Assembly: GCF_000788395.1 (NCBI RefSeq)
Contig: NZ_CP009888.1
Location: forward strand, 496,001 to 560,000
DNA length: 64,000 bases
DNA from: Pseudoalteromonas piratica
GTDB lineage: Bacteria; Pseudomonadota; Gammaproteobacteria; Enterobacterales; Alteromonadaceae
Direction: 5' to 3'
Part shown: one piece after another, positions 47,801 through 56,539 of the stretch
How the letters are laid out: each line of letters starts with the position of its first letter
Numbering within the stretch: position 1 is the first letter of the stretch
Made by a program: the position numbers and the translations under genes
Notes under the pieces: generated by a model
Told to the model about the DNA's origin: nothing
Database searches by the model: none
Seen by the model: the letters and a program-made list of their open reading frames with translations, nothing else

Positions 47801-50212
47801 ATGAATTTGGTTAGTGCTGTGATTCAGTTGTTCGCAAATGCTATGAATAAGCTTTTTGTGCGCTCAAAAATTGTACCCGAACACCCTTTAGATAATCTTG
47901 GTATCGACGCAAATAAACCAACCGTTTACATCACCTTATTAAATTCCTTTGCTGATGCTGCTGCGTTACAAACAACGTGTAAAAAGTTAGGGCTGCCCGA
48001 CCCTCAAATCAACCAACAAATTGGTGAGCATCAGGTTCCACGTTACATTCCTATTCATCACCGTTCACCCTTGATCGGTTCGGTAAAAAAAGAAAGCCCA
48101 GCCCTGTCAATCAGTGAAAATATTTTTAATGCATTAAAACAATCTGATGTTGATGACTTACAGGTTATACCGGTCACCATTTTATGGGGACGTAATCCTG
48201 GTAAAGAGAAGCCAGGTCTCGGCACCATTCTATCAAGCTCTCTAACCCCGAGCTGGTTACGCAAACTCTTTGTTGTTTTACTATCTGGTCGCGACAATTT
48301 AATTCGCTTTAGCCGCCCATTACAACTTTCTGAACTTACAGGTAAAAAACAAAGTAGCGATTTACCGCATAAACTCATTCGCGTTGCACGTGTGCATTTT
48401 AAACGTCAAAAGCTAGCTGCACTTGGCCCCAAACTACCTTCACGCGATCAACTATACCAAGGGTTACTTGCATCAGCTTCTGTCAAAGCCGCAATTGAGG
48501 AAGAAGCAAAAAGTAAAAACATTTCGATCGCTGAAGCGCGCCAAAATGCGATAAAGCTGGTTGATGAAATTGCAGCTAATTACAATGAATCCATGATTGG
48601 CGTCCTAGAGCGAATCCTTACTTGGCTTTGGACTAAGCTTTACAATGGCATTGAAGTAAACAACCCTGAGCGCATTCAAGAACTTACAGATAAAGGACAT
48701 GAAATAATCTACATGCCTTGTCACCGCAGCCATATGGATTATTTATTGTTAACCTATGTCATCTACCACCAAGGTTATGTGCCACCTCATATTGCGGCAG
48801 GCATTAATTTAAGCTTTTGGCCGGCAGGACCTATTTTCAGGCGATGTGGTGCATTCTTTTTACGTCGCTCATTTAAAGGAAACAAACTTTACTCTTCAGT
48901 ATTCCGTGAGTATTTAAGTCAATTATTTATTAAGGGCTATGCCGTTAAGTTTTATACCGAAGGGGGGCGAAGCCGGACAGGTCGTTTACTCCCTCCCAAA
49001 ACCGGCATGCTGGCAATGACAATGCAATCAATTTTACGTGGTATTGACCGCCCAATATCAATAGTGCCTGTATACATTGGTTATGAACACGTCATGGAAG
49101 TAAATACTTACTTAGGTGAATTAGCTGGTCAGAAAAAGAAAAACGAATCTGTTTTAGGTGTATTTAAGTCTCTTAAGAAGCTAAAAAATTATGGTAAAGG
49201 TAACGTTAATTTTGGCGAACCAATTAATATCAATCAATACCTAACACAACACCAATCAGATTGGCGTGACAGTATAAATGCTTCAGAAAAACCTCATTGG
49301 TTAACACCAATTGTCGGCAATTTAGCAGATTCAGTAATGGTCAACATCAATAATGCTGCAGCAATCAATGCTGTCACATTGATGTCGTGTATTTTGCTTA
49401 ATACTGATAAGCAAGCCATGACAAAAACTGAGCTTGTTGCATCAATGACAAGCTATTTAAGGCTTCTTGAACTTGCTCCCTACAGCCAAGACATTAGCCT
49501 ACCTGAAAACAGTGCTGAACAATTATTAGAACATGCGTTGAAGCTAGATAAGTTTGAGGCTATTACACAAAGCCCTGTTGATGTTATTCGCATCAAAGAC
49601 ACGCAAAAAGTGTTATTAAATTATTATCGCAATAATGTACTTCATTTATTTGCTGTACCGAGTTTAATTAGCGCGATCTTAATCAGCCAAAAACAGATTT
49701 CTCGCGATAAATTAATACAACAAGTCGCTTTGATTTATCCGCTTTTTAAACAAGAATGGTTTATGCAACCTTATTGTGAAAATTACTTAAATGAGACAAT
49801 TGACGCACTAAGTGGTATTGGACTTATTACTATTGAGAATGACGCAATCTCTGCCAACCCAAATAGTAAATCGTTAGCACAACTGAATTTATTAGCACGA
49901 TTTATTCAGTGCACCTTAATTCGCTATGCTAGCGTAGTAAAACTCATACTGGCCACTGAGGGACTTTCAAGGGATCAATTAGAGCAACAGAGTCAAGATT
50001 TTGCGCAGCAACTTGCACAATTGTTTGGTATCGATACGCCTGAGTTCTTTGATAAGAAAGTTCTTTCAGGTTTTATCAGTACACTCAAAAATAACGAAAT
50101 GATTAATGACTGCGAAAAAGGTCTGATTTCTGGTAATCAAACAACAATTGAGCTTAGCAAAACTATTTTAAAGTACTTGCCACCAAGTATTGCAAGCGCT
50201 TTGGAAGGTTAA
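47801..50212 (+). CDS. plsB: Glycerol-3-phosphate 1-O-acyltransferase PlsB
   Basis: 803-residue inner-membrane enzyme making lysophosphatidic acid, the first step of phospholipid synthesis. The acyltransferase motifs are HRSHMDY (catalytic His308 to Asp313), FFLRRSFKGN, KFYTEGGRSRTGRLLPPKTG, and ISIVPVYIGYEHVME. Length is close to E. coli PlsB (807). Monocistronic, ended by a strong terminator. Confidence 0.98.
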   Translation: MNLVSAVIQLFANAMNKLFVRSKIVPEHPLDNLGIDANKPTVYITLLNSFADAAALQTTCKKLGLPDPQINQQIGEHQVPRYIPIHHRSPLIGSVKKESPALSISENIFNALKQSDVDDLQVIPVTILWGRNPGKEKPGLGTILSSSLTPSWLRKLFVVLLSGRDNLIRFSRPLQLSELTGKKQSSDLPHKLIRVARVHFKRQKLAALGPKLPSRDQLYQGLLASASVKAAIEEEAKSKNISIAEARQNAIKLVDEIAANYNESMIGVLERILTWLWTKLYNGIEVNNPERIQELTDKGHEIIYMPCHRSHMDYLLLTYVIYHQGYVPPHIAAGINLSFWPAGPIFRRCGAFFLRRSFKGNKLYSSVFREYLSQLFIKGYAVKFYTEGGRSRTGRLLPPKTGMLAMTMQSILRGIDRPISIVPVYIGYEHVMEVNTYLGELAGQKKKNESVLGVFKSLKKLKNYGKGNVNFGEPININQYLTQHQSDWRDSINASEKPHWLTPIVGNLADSVMVNINNAAAINAVTLMSCILLNTDKQAMTKTELVASMTSYLRLLELAPYSQDISLPENSAEQLLEHALKLDKFEAITQSPVDVIRIKDTQKVLLNYYRNNVLHLFAVPSLISAILISQKQISRDKLIQQVALIYPLFKQEWFMQPYCENYLNETIDALSGIGLITIENDAISANPNSKSLAQLNLLARFIQCTLIRYASVVKLILATEGLSRDQLEQQSQDFAQQLAQLFGIDTPEFFDKKVLSGFISTLKNNEMINDCEKGLISGNQTTIELSKTILKYLPPSIASALEG

Positions 50213-50231
50213 ATTAAAACTCTAGTTTAAT

Positions 50232-50258
50232 AAAAAGGCGGTTTTTACCGCCTTTTTT
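50232..50258. terminator. Bidirectional terminator between plsB and tesB
   Basis: An 11-bp stem (50232-50242 with 50247-50257) with GGCGGT/ACCGCC and a TTTT loop is flanked by an A-run and a T-run. It serves both convergent genes. Confidence 0.92.
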
Positions 50259-51117
50259 AAGCATACTTTCTAATCACACCTTCTTGTATGGTCGATGCAA
50301 TCAATTCACCCTGCTGATTGAAGAATTGTCCTCGAACTAATCCTCTTCCGCCGCTGGCTGATGGGCTATCTACTGCATACAAAATCCAATCGTCTAAACG
50401 GAAAGGACGATGGAAATACATTGCATGATCTATCGTTGCTACTTGCATATCCGGTTGTAAAAATGACAAACCATGTGGTTGTAATGCCGTTGGTAAAAAC
50501 TCAAAGTCTGATGCATATGCGAGTAAATACTTATGTACTCGCGGATCGTCAGGCATATCACCATTTGCTTTAAACCATACATACCGTTCGGGTAATGTCA
50601 CAACCGGTTTAAATGGGTTTTGAAAGTTCACAGGACGCATTTCAATTGGCTTATCACAAATAATTTTATTACGAATTTTCTCAGGGATAAGCTCTTTGTG
50701 TTCACGATAAACATCCAATGACGATTGTAATTTGTCAGGTCCAGGTACATTCGGCATGGCAGCCTGATGGGTTACGCCCTCTTCTTCCACCTGAAATGAC
50801 GCTGTCATGTAAAAAATCGGTTTGCCAAACTGAATTGCTTTTACCCTGCGGGTACTAAAACTTCTACCATCACGAATATTTTCGACATCATAAACAATTG
50901 GATGTGCGACATCACCAGGCCTTAAAAAATAAGAGTGAAGCGAGTGCACTTGTCTATCTTCCGCAACTGTTTCTTTTGCTGCTGACAAGGCTTGGCCCAT
51001 AACTTGGCCTCCGAATACCGCTTTAAATCCAAGATCCTGACTTGGACCTCGATATAAACCTTGCTCAATTTTTTCTAACTTAAGTAACGCTAAAAGATCG
51101 TCTAGTACCTGACTCAT
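50257..51117 (-). CDS. tesB: Acyl-CoA thioesterase II TesB
   Basis: 286-residue double-hotdog thioesterase that hydrolyses medium and long acyl-CoA. Visible: [52 protein letters not shown], and [14 protein letters not shown], which carries the catalytic Asp region. Divergent from the EVE gene. Confidence 0.96.
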   Translation of the reverse strand: MSQVLDDLLALLKLEKIEQGLYRGPSQDLGFKAVFGGQVMGQALSAAKETVAEDRQVHSLHSYFLRPGDVAHPIVYDVENIRDGRSFSTRRVKAIQFGKPIFYMTASFQVEEEGVTHQAAMPNVPGPDKLQSSLDVYREHKELIPEKIRNKIICDKPIEMRPVNFQNPFKPVVTLPERYVWFKANGDMPDDPRVHKYLLAYASDFEFLPTALQPHGLSFLQPDMQVATIDHAMYFHRPFRLDDWILYAVDSPSASGGRGLVRGQFFNQQGELIASTIQEGVIRKYA

Positions 51118-51191
51118 AACACTATTTCGTAATTTGCTAGTAACGCTATAATAGCAAACACTGGTTACTTTAACATTAGCGAGAATAGGTA

Positions 51192-51644
51192 ATGCAATAT
51201 TGGTTGTTTAAAACTGAACCGGATGAATTTTCTATTGATGATTTACAGCGTAAACAGGAAGAAATTTGGGATGGTATACGCAATTACCAAGCGAGGAACT
51301 TCCTACGTGATCAAGTTGCGCTAGGTGATCTTGTATTTATTTACCATTCAAGCTGCAAAGAACCAGGAATTGTGGGAATTGCAAAAGTGATTAAAACAGC
51401 ATTTCCAGATCCTTCACAATTTAATGACCAATCGAAATACTTTGATGCAAAATCGACACCTGACAACCCTCGCTGGATCAGTGTTACGTTAGAATTCGTT
51501 GAAAAACTGCCTATTATTGCGCTTTCCACATTAAAATCCGATAAACAACTTGAATCAATGTACTTAGTACAAAAGGGCAGTCGCCTTTCGATTCAACCTG
51601 TAATTGAAGATGAATGGAAATATATTATAGAAACATATAGTTAA
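51192..51644 (+). CDS. EVE domain-containing protein
   Basis: 150 residues matching the EVE/PUA-like family ([18 protein letters not shown], then [15 protein letters not shown] and [17 protein letters not shown]). The fold binds modified bases in RNA or DNA in other systems. The ligand here is unknown. Confidence 0.93.
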   Translation: MQYWLFKTEPDEFSIDDLQRKQEEIWDGIRNYQARNFLRDQVALGDLVFIYHSSCKEPGIVGIAKVIKTAFPDPSQFNDQSKYFDAKSTPDNPRWISVTLEFVEKLPIIALSTLKSDKQLESMYLVQKGSRLSIQPVIEDEWKYIIETYS

Positions 51645-51745
51645 ATTATAAAAATCACTATTTAAGTCTCTTTATCTGATCGGACTAGACACAACTCTTT
51701 GGCATGTATTAATATCAACTGAGTATTTTTTAACTGTGAAAAACT

Positions 51746-51994
51746 ATGTCCGCTTTAACAAATAAACCTTTAGATGAAAGAAGGCTTGGAGAGCGCGATT
51801 TAAACGACTTTTGGCAAAACTTAAGCTTTGCACAAAAAGTCGAGTTAAATAAGTTAAATCGTTACGGCTACCAGCTTGCATTTGCCCGCAAACTAGAAAA
51901 TAACTATTTAGCATTCGCTAGATGCGATAGCATTTACGCTACTATCGATCATTTAGGTGAAGTGGATATGGAACCTACGTACCATATTCGTTAA
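51746..51994 (+). CDS. Small conserved-looking protein of unknown function
   Basis: 82 residues, no signal peptide or membrane helix. Rich in charged residues (ERRLGERDLNDFWQNLSFAQ, then YGYQLAFARKLENNYLAFAR). I do not recognise the family. It has a good terminator right after its stop and a plausible reading frame with normal codon use, so it is likely real. Confidence 0.65.
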   Translation: MSALTNKPLDERRLGERDLNDFWQNLSFAQKVELNKLNRYGYQLAFARKLENNYLAFARCDSIYATIDHLGEVDMEPTYHIR

Positions 51995-52016
51995 AAAGGC
52001 AACGTTCGTTGCCTTT
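51995..52016. terminator. Terminator between the small unknown gene and the potassium channel gene
   Basis: A 9-bp stem (51995-52003 with 52008-52016) with a GTTC loop and flanking A and T tracts lies between convergent genes. Confidence 0.8.
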
Positions 52017-52033
52017 ATAATTCTCAATTCGCC

Positions 52034-53095
52034 TTACAGTGACTGCCAATCAACTTCGTCGCTCAACACACGCTCTACAGCCATGTAGTGCAAAATATCT
52101 CCCTGTTTTATAACCATATCTAGCGGTGGATTCAAATCTAAACCCTCACCAACACGATTCTGTGCAATCCCTAAAATTGTGGCATCGCAGTGCTTTTTAA
52201 AATAGAAGAACAAGACTTCAAACTTTAAATCATCCTTAACTTTTCCGACTTCTAGACTGAATTGTGTATCCCCATGTAATGTAGAAAGGAGTTCCTCTTG
52301 AATACGACTTGAGCCAGGGTCTTGCATGGATCGAACAAGAATCTCTACCGACTTAGAACTTGTTGATTCAACATTTTGGCAGTGCTCTCGTAGCATTTCA
52401 CTTTTACTTTCATCCAGAAAATAAGCACTGATATGACATTTTTCATTCACCAAACGACTAATTTTCAATGCCGTTGTAAACGTTTGGTCATCATCAGCAC
52501 CATCCACAATCACCTTATCAGCACCATCAATCGCAACACGTTTCAATTCATCCATCTCTGTAAAACTCGAAAGACGGACAAAGTCTACATGTAAGTTATC
52601 AGAAAATGGGTGTGTCATTGCTTCATCAACAGCTAACAAAATGCGGCGTTCGATACGTTTATTATCTGCCAAAATATAATTTATCATTTTGCGTGTGCGC
52701 GTATGGTGATAACCAAAAATGATAATGTGTTCTGTTTGTCCTGAAAAATCTTTATCGCCCGTCATAGATGCTTTGATTAACCCCGTAATACTTTGCCCAA
52801 CTTTCCCTAACACCACACCAAAAAGTGCTAATCCAACTGGAATTTGTACTAAAGCAACAAATAGCTTTCCCCATTCAGTGGAAGGACTTAAGTCGCCATA
52901 ACCTACCGTCGATGTGGTGACGATGTAGTAATAAATAAATTGATTTATCGCTAACAGCTCTGTTTCATTCGCCCCATACAAACACACCCATGTAAGGAGC
53001 ATGTGTAAAGCCAATAATGAAACCACCGATGCCCAACTGACATGGTGTATATGTCGCCGTATAGCTACTAAAATTTTCTTAATAACTAAGCTCAT
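52034..53095 (-). CDS. Potassium channel with cytoplasmic RCK/TrkA-like domains
   Basis: 353 residues. Two membrane helices flank a pore loop with the K+ filter TVGYGD (about residues 63-68). A Rossmann-type regulatory domain follows (HIIIFGYHHTRTRKMINYIL, then KVIVDGADDDQTFTTALKIS), plus a C-terminal TrkA-C-like part. It resembles Kch-type 2TM channels. The regulatory ligand is unknown. Confidence 0.9.
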   Translation of the reverse strand: MSLVIKKILVAIRRHIHHVSWASVVSLLALHMLLTWVCLYGANETELLAINQFIYYYIVTTSTVGYGDLSPSTEWGKLFVALVQIPVGLALFGVVLGKVGQSITGLIKASMTGDKDFSGQTEHIIIFGYHHTRTRKMINYILADNKRIERRILLAVDEAMTHPFSDNLHVDFVRLSSFTEMDELKRVAIDGADKVIVDGADDDQTFTTALKISRLVNEKCHISAYFLDESKSEMLREHCQNVESTSSKSVEILVRSMQDPGSSRIQEELLSTLHGDTQFSLEVGKVKDDLKFEVLFFYFKKHCDATILGIAQNRVGEGLDLNPPLDMVIKQGDILHYMAVERVLSDEVDWQSL

Positions 53096-53275
53096 GATAA
53101 CTATAATTTAATTAAATTAATCACTCGCACTGTATCGTTATATTTTAGATTGAGCAAGTCAGTACATCGGCAAGCAAAAAAGCAAAACGGCTAATTTGAT
53201 AACGAAAAAATACAAATAGATGTGAAAAAAGTGAAAACTCATTCTAGACTTAGTGTGAACTGTTGAGTTCGTTAA
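53096..53275. other. Leader region upstream of the cyclic-di-GMP riboswitch
   Basis: 180 bp between the potassium channel start and the aptamer. AT-rich, presumably holding the channel promoter (minus) and the promoter of the riboswitch RNA (plus). I could not identify a consensus promoter with confidence. Confidence 0.4.
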
Positions 53276-53349
53276 TGGCAAACTCAGTGAAAACTGAGGA
53301 CGCAAAGTTATCGGTCTAAGGGAGTTCTCCTATGATTGCGATACTGCCG
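53276..53349 (+). ncRNA. Cyclic-di-GMP-I riboswitch aptamer (GEMM-I)
   Basis: The conserved GEMM-I landmarks are present in order. P1 is TGGCA/TGCCG (53276-53280 with 53345-53349). GGCAAAC opens P2, whose 6-bp stem (83-88 with 93-98, offset 53,200) is capped by a GAAA tetraloop. GGACGCAAAG follows at 53298-53307. P3 is TATCG/CGATA (53309-53313 with 53339-53343), with GGTCTAAGG inside and ATGATTGC on the return. This matches class I c-di-GMP aptamers. The aptamer is on the + strand, but the next gene (53427-55220) is on the opposite strand. Confidence 0.9.
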
Positions 53350-53374
53350 CCACTTTACAGGTCGGGGGCTATGT

Positions 53375-53430
53375 AGGCTGCTTCAAACGGGTGTTAAATA
53401 ACAAGTCTTGAAGCAGCCTTTATTTTTTAC
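53375..53430 (+). terminator. Strong terminator following the cyclic-di-GMP aptamer
   Basis: A perfect 12-bp stem (53375-53386 with 53408-53419) is followed by a T-rich tract (53419-53428). A nested repeat in the loop is TGTTA/TAACA (53392-53403). The T-tract lies only on the + strand side, so it terminates the riboswitch transcript. It ends over the 3' end of the opposite DUF885 gene. Confidence 0.88.
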
Positions 53431-55220
53431 TTTTCTTGCTTAGCTGCCTCAATATAAGTTGCTATTTGGCGCTCCAACAATTCAAGCGGTAATGAGCCAT
53501 TTTTTAAGATTTGAAAGTGAAACTCTCGAATATCAAAATCTTTACCTAATTCTGCTTCAGCCTGTTTACGTAAACGCTTAATCGTTAACTCACCAATTTT
53601 GTACGAAAGTGCTTGGCCAGGCCAAGAGATATAACGATCAGTTTCCGTCTTAATGTTGTGTAGCGAAAGTGCTGAGTTTTCTTGCATAAACGTCATAGCT
53701 TGTTCGCGAGTCCAACCAAATATGTGCATGCCTGTATCAACAACTAATCGAGCTGCTCGCCACATTTCATATGTTAAACGACCAAAGTCACTGTAAGCAT
53801 CTTGGTAAAAGCCCATTTCTTTACCTAGATATTCAGAATATAAGCCCCATCCCTCACCAAATGCTGAAATATAATGATTACGGCGATAATCTGGTACATT
53901 CTCAAGCTCTTTATTTAGGGAGATTTGGAAGTGATGGCCTGGCACAGCTTCATGAAGCGTCAATGCTTCAAGCACATACAATGGACGCTTATCTAAACCA
54001 TACGTATTTACCCAGTAATAACCTGGGTCGGTATCTTTATTAGCGCCTACATAACGCCCCGTTGTGTATTTAGGAGCGATCGAAGCTGGTACAGGTGCAA
54101 CACCATATGGGGTTCGCGGCATCAGTTTAAAGAATTTAGGCAATTGCGCATCTGCTTTCTTAGCGATGTAAGAAGCTTCCTTTAGCAACTCTTCAGCCGA
54201 TTTCGCATAAAACTGCGGATCTGTTCTGAGAAATTGAACAAACTCGGCAAATGATCCTTCAAACCCTGTTTTTTCAATAACCTGCTGCATCTCATTACGA
54301 ATGCGTTCTACCTCTTTAAGGCCCAGCTGATGTACAGCCTCCGCACTCATATTGGTCGTAGTGTAGTGTTTAACACGATTTTGATAAAATTCACTGCCAT
54401 TCGGTGTCGATGAGATACCTATCTCAGCACGCGCATTTGGTGCATATTCTGACTCAAAAAAGGCCAAATATTTTTCGTAAGCTGGTATCACTTGATTGGC
54501 GATTAATGACTTGGCCTTATTTTGTAAAGCAATAAACACGGAGTCAGAAATATGTTCTGGTTTCGTACTAAACGGGCTATAAAATTCCGAGTCGCTTGGT
54601 TTTTCAACAATGTAAGCTTTGATAGAATCTTCATATCCAGCCAATACAGGTTTAGGCTGGGTTAAACCAATCGCAATGCCTTTTCTCATCCAATGAATAT
54701 TTTGCTCAAAATAACGTTCAACACCCGCTAGACGTTTTAAGTAAAGCCGGTAATCATCTTCCGTTTTAAAACTGCTACTTGAAACCATAAAGGATAGCGC
54801 TGAATGAAAGCCAAACTCCGACGTCAATGGCATGTAGTGTGCATTAAAAGAATACTCATCAACTGCATTTTTGACCTGTGAATGAATAATTGCATGGTTA
54901 ATTTGATTTTGCTCATCCAATTGTTCCAGGTTTATATTGTCCAATTCCGCTAAAAATGCTTTGTTTTGTTTATAGTCTTGCGCTAAAAATTGCTCTGAGA
55001 GGTTTGGTAAATAATAACCGTCAACACCATCATCATTTTTATAGGGATTGATGCTATTTCGATAATCCACAATGTTATCTGCCAATTGCTCAAATCGTGT
55101 CACCATCTGCGTTTCTGCTGAAACTGTGGCAGGCGTTTGCAGGTTAGAAGTTGATTGGCAACCAGCCAATAGTGCTGTCGACAGTGCAACTGTCAAAACT
55201 GAAATTTTTAACGTTTTCAT
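53427..55220 (-). CDS. DUF885 family lipoprotein, putative metallopeptidase
   Basis: 597 residues with a lipoprotein signal (STALLAGC at about residue 21). DUF885 hallmark motif LHEAVPGHHFQISL resembles a zinc site (H-E-x-x-x-H-H). Further conserved pieces are SAFGEGWGLYSEYLG and RLVVDTGMH. Probably a periplasmic peptidase. Transcripts reading through the upstream + strand riboswitch would be antisense to it. Confidence 0.9.
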   Translation of the reverse strand: MKTLKISVLTVALSTALLAGCQSTSNLQTPATVSAETQMVTRFEQLADNIVDYRNSINPYKNDDGVDGYYLPNLSEQFLAQDYKQNKAFLAELDNINLEQLDEQNQINHAIIHSQVKNAVDEYSFNAHYMPLTSEFGFHSALSFMVSSSSFKTEDDYRLYLKRLAGVERYFEQNIHWMRKGIAIGLTQPKPVLAGYEDSIKAYIVEKPSDSEFYSPFSTKPEHISDSVFIALQNKAKSLIANQVIPAYEKYLAFFESEYAPNARAEIGISSTPNGSEFYQNRVKHYTTTNMSAEAVHQLGLKEVERIRNEMQQVIEKTGFEGSFAEFVQFLRTDPQFYAKSAEELLKEASYIAKKADAQLPKFFKLMPRTPYGVAPVPASIAPKYTTGRYVGANKDTDPGYYWVNTYGLDKRPLYVLEALTLHEAVPGHHFQISLNKELENVPDYRRNHYISAFGEGWGLYSEYLGKEMGFYQDAYSDFGRLTYEMWRAARLVVDTGMHIFGWTREQAMTFMQENSALSLHNIKTETDRYISWPGQALSYKIGELTIKRLRKQAEAELGKDFDIREFHFQILKNGSLPLELLERQIATYIEAAKQEK

Positions 55221-55527
55221 ATACCCAAACCAAAAAGATTACTTCCCCTCAGCATACGCACTTTTGATTTTTAATCTCAACTTATTTGCGACCAAGTTAT
55301 GGTTTGAGTGAAGCAGTATGCCCATTTCGCAGGCGATAATTTCCTGTTCGTAAATTTTGGCCTTATTGATAGTGAAAAAAATCGCTTTTTTTTGATAATT
55401 AATAGACTTTTCCTATTCCCAAAATAGAAAAATTGTTTTCTAATTACTTAGGACTTTAAAGGATGAAGGTTGCTAATAATTTAGGGTGAATATTTAAGCG
55501 GTAATTAACCACTGAGGTTGGGATTTT
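55221..55527. other. Intergenic region between the DUF885 gene and the GGDEF gene
   Basis: 307 bp, AT-rich, holding divergent promoters. I see no aptamer, terminator or convincing operator in it. A GAGG-like ribosome-binding site lies just before the GGDEF ATG at 55528. Confidence 0.4.
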
Positions 55528-56532
55528 ATGAAGTACCATGATTCCATGGCACAAGCGCAACAAAAAATGACGGAGGTTTGCTGGTTTTTAGAAAGGTATA
55601 ATTTGCCACCTATTCCTATCAATTATCATACCATTTACAGCTATATATCAAAAACAAATGACGCTTTGTGTGAAGAAGTTGAAAAGCTGCTTGCTGCCGA
55701 CGAAAAACTTGATAATTTCACCCTAGAAAATTTATTCAATCGCTATCTATCTGAGCAAGATAGTAGCCAAAAAGAGTTGATCCAAGGCGTATCTAACACC
55801 CTAACCACCATGGATACCTCGATTGATCAAAGTAGTGACACCGTTAATAAATACATCGCCACGCTCGACAGCAGCTTAATCGCTATTGATGATGCCGATA
55901 CAAACGAAGCTAAACAACTGATTGCAGAGTTAATTAACGCAAGTTACGAACTTAAAGGATCACAACAACGGGTACACGAGTCGCTATTGCAAGCAAGGCA
56001 AGAATTAAAGGCGTGCCAACAACAGCTTCAAAAGATCGAAAAACAACGTCATGTAGATCCCCTAACAGGTTTGTATAAAGAAACCTATATGAAAGACAAA
56101 GCTGCTGTTTGGGTAGAACAAGGTAAATCTATTTGCGCAATTGCCATCGATGTTGATGACTTTAACGACTTTAATGAAAAATACGGACAAGCAGTCGGTG
56201 ATGTTGTTATCGGCAAAGTGGCAAAGAAGATTCGCTCTTATGTTCAAGACAGCGGATTGCCTGTTCGTACCAAGGGTAAAGAGTTTATCATTTTATTGCC
56301 CGATGTAAGTTTGCAAACAGCTAAAGAAATCGCAGAGCGAATGCGTTCTGGCGTAGAAAAACTTAAATTTATCAGCTCCCGCAGTGGTAGGCGTTTACCA
56401 ACATTGACTATTTCGTTAGGCATTAGTGAAATGCATAACGATAATTTAGATCAACTTACATCAGCTGCGAGACACTCGGTTGCCAGAGCAAAGTTACAAG
56501 GTAAAAATAACGTTTTCTTTGACCCCAGTTAG
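55528..56532 (+). CDS. GGDEF-domain protein with degenerate signature motif
   Basis: 334-residue cytoplasmic protein. Residues 1-170 are largely helical with coiled-coil potential (around QQRVHESLLQARQELKACQQ). The GGDEF domain opens HVDPLTGLY and has IAIDVDDFNDFNEKYGQAVG. The catalytic signature reads KGKEF (residues 249-253) in place of GG[DE]EF: first Gly to Lys and the Asp to Lys. It may therefore lack cyclase activity and act as a receptor or scaffold, although some variants stay active. Convergent with the LapD-like gene (7 bp). Confidence 0.9.
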   Translation: MKYHDSMAQAQQKMTEVCWFLERYNLPPIPINYHTIYSYISKTNDALCEEVEKLLAADEKLDNFTLENLFNRYLSEQDSSQKELIQGVSNTLTTMDTSIDQSSDTVNKYIATLDSSLIAIDDADTNEAKQLIAELINASYELKGSQQRVHESLLQARQELKACQQQLQKIEKQRHVDPLTGLYKETYMKDKAAVWVEQGKSICAIAIDVDDFNDFNEKYGQAVGDVVIGKVAKKIRSYVQDSGLPVRTKGKEFIILLPDVSLQTAKEIAERMRSGVEKLKFISSRSGRRLPTLTISLGISEMHNDNLDQLTSAARHSVARAKLQGKNNVFFDPS

Positions 56533-56539
56533 TAGACAC

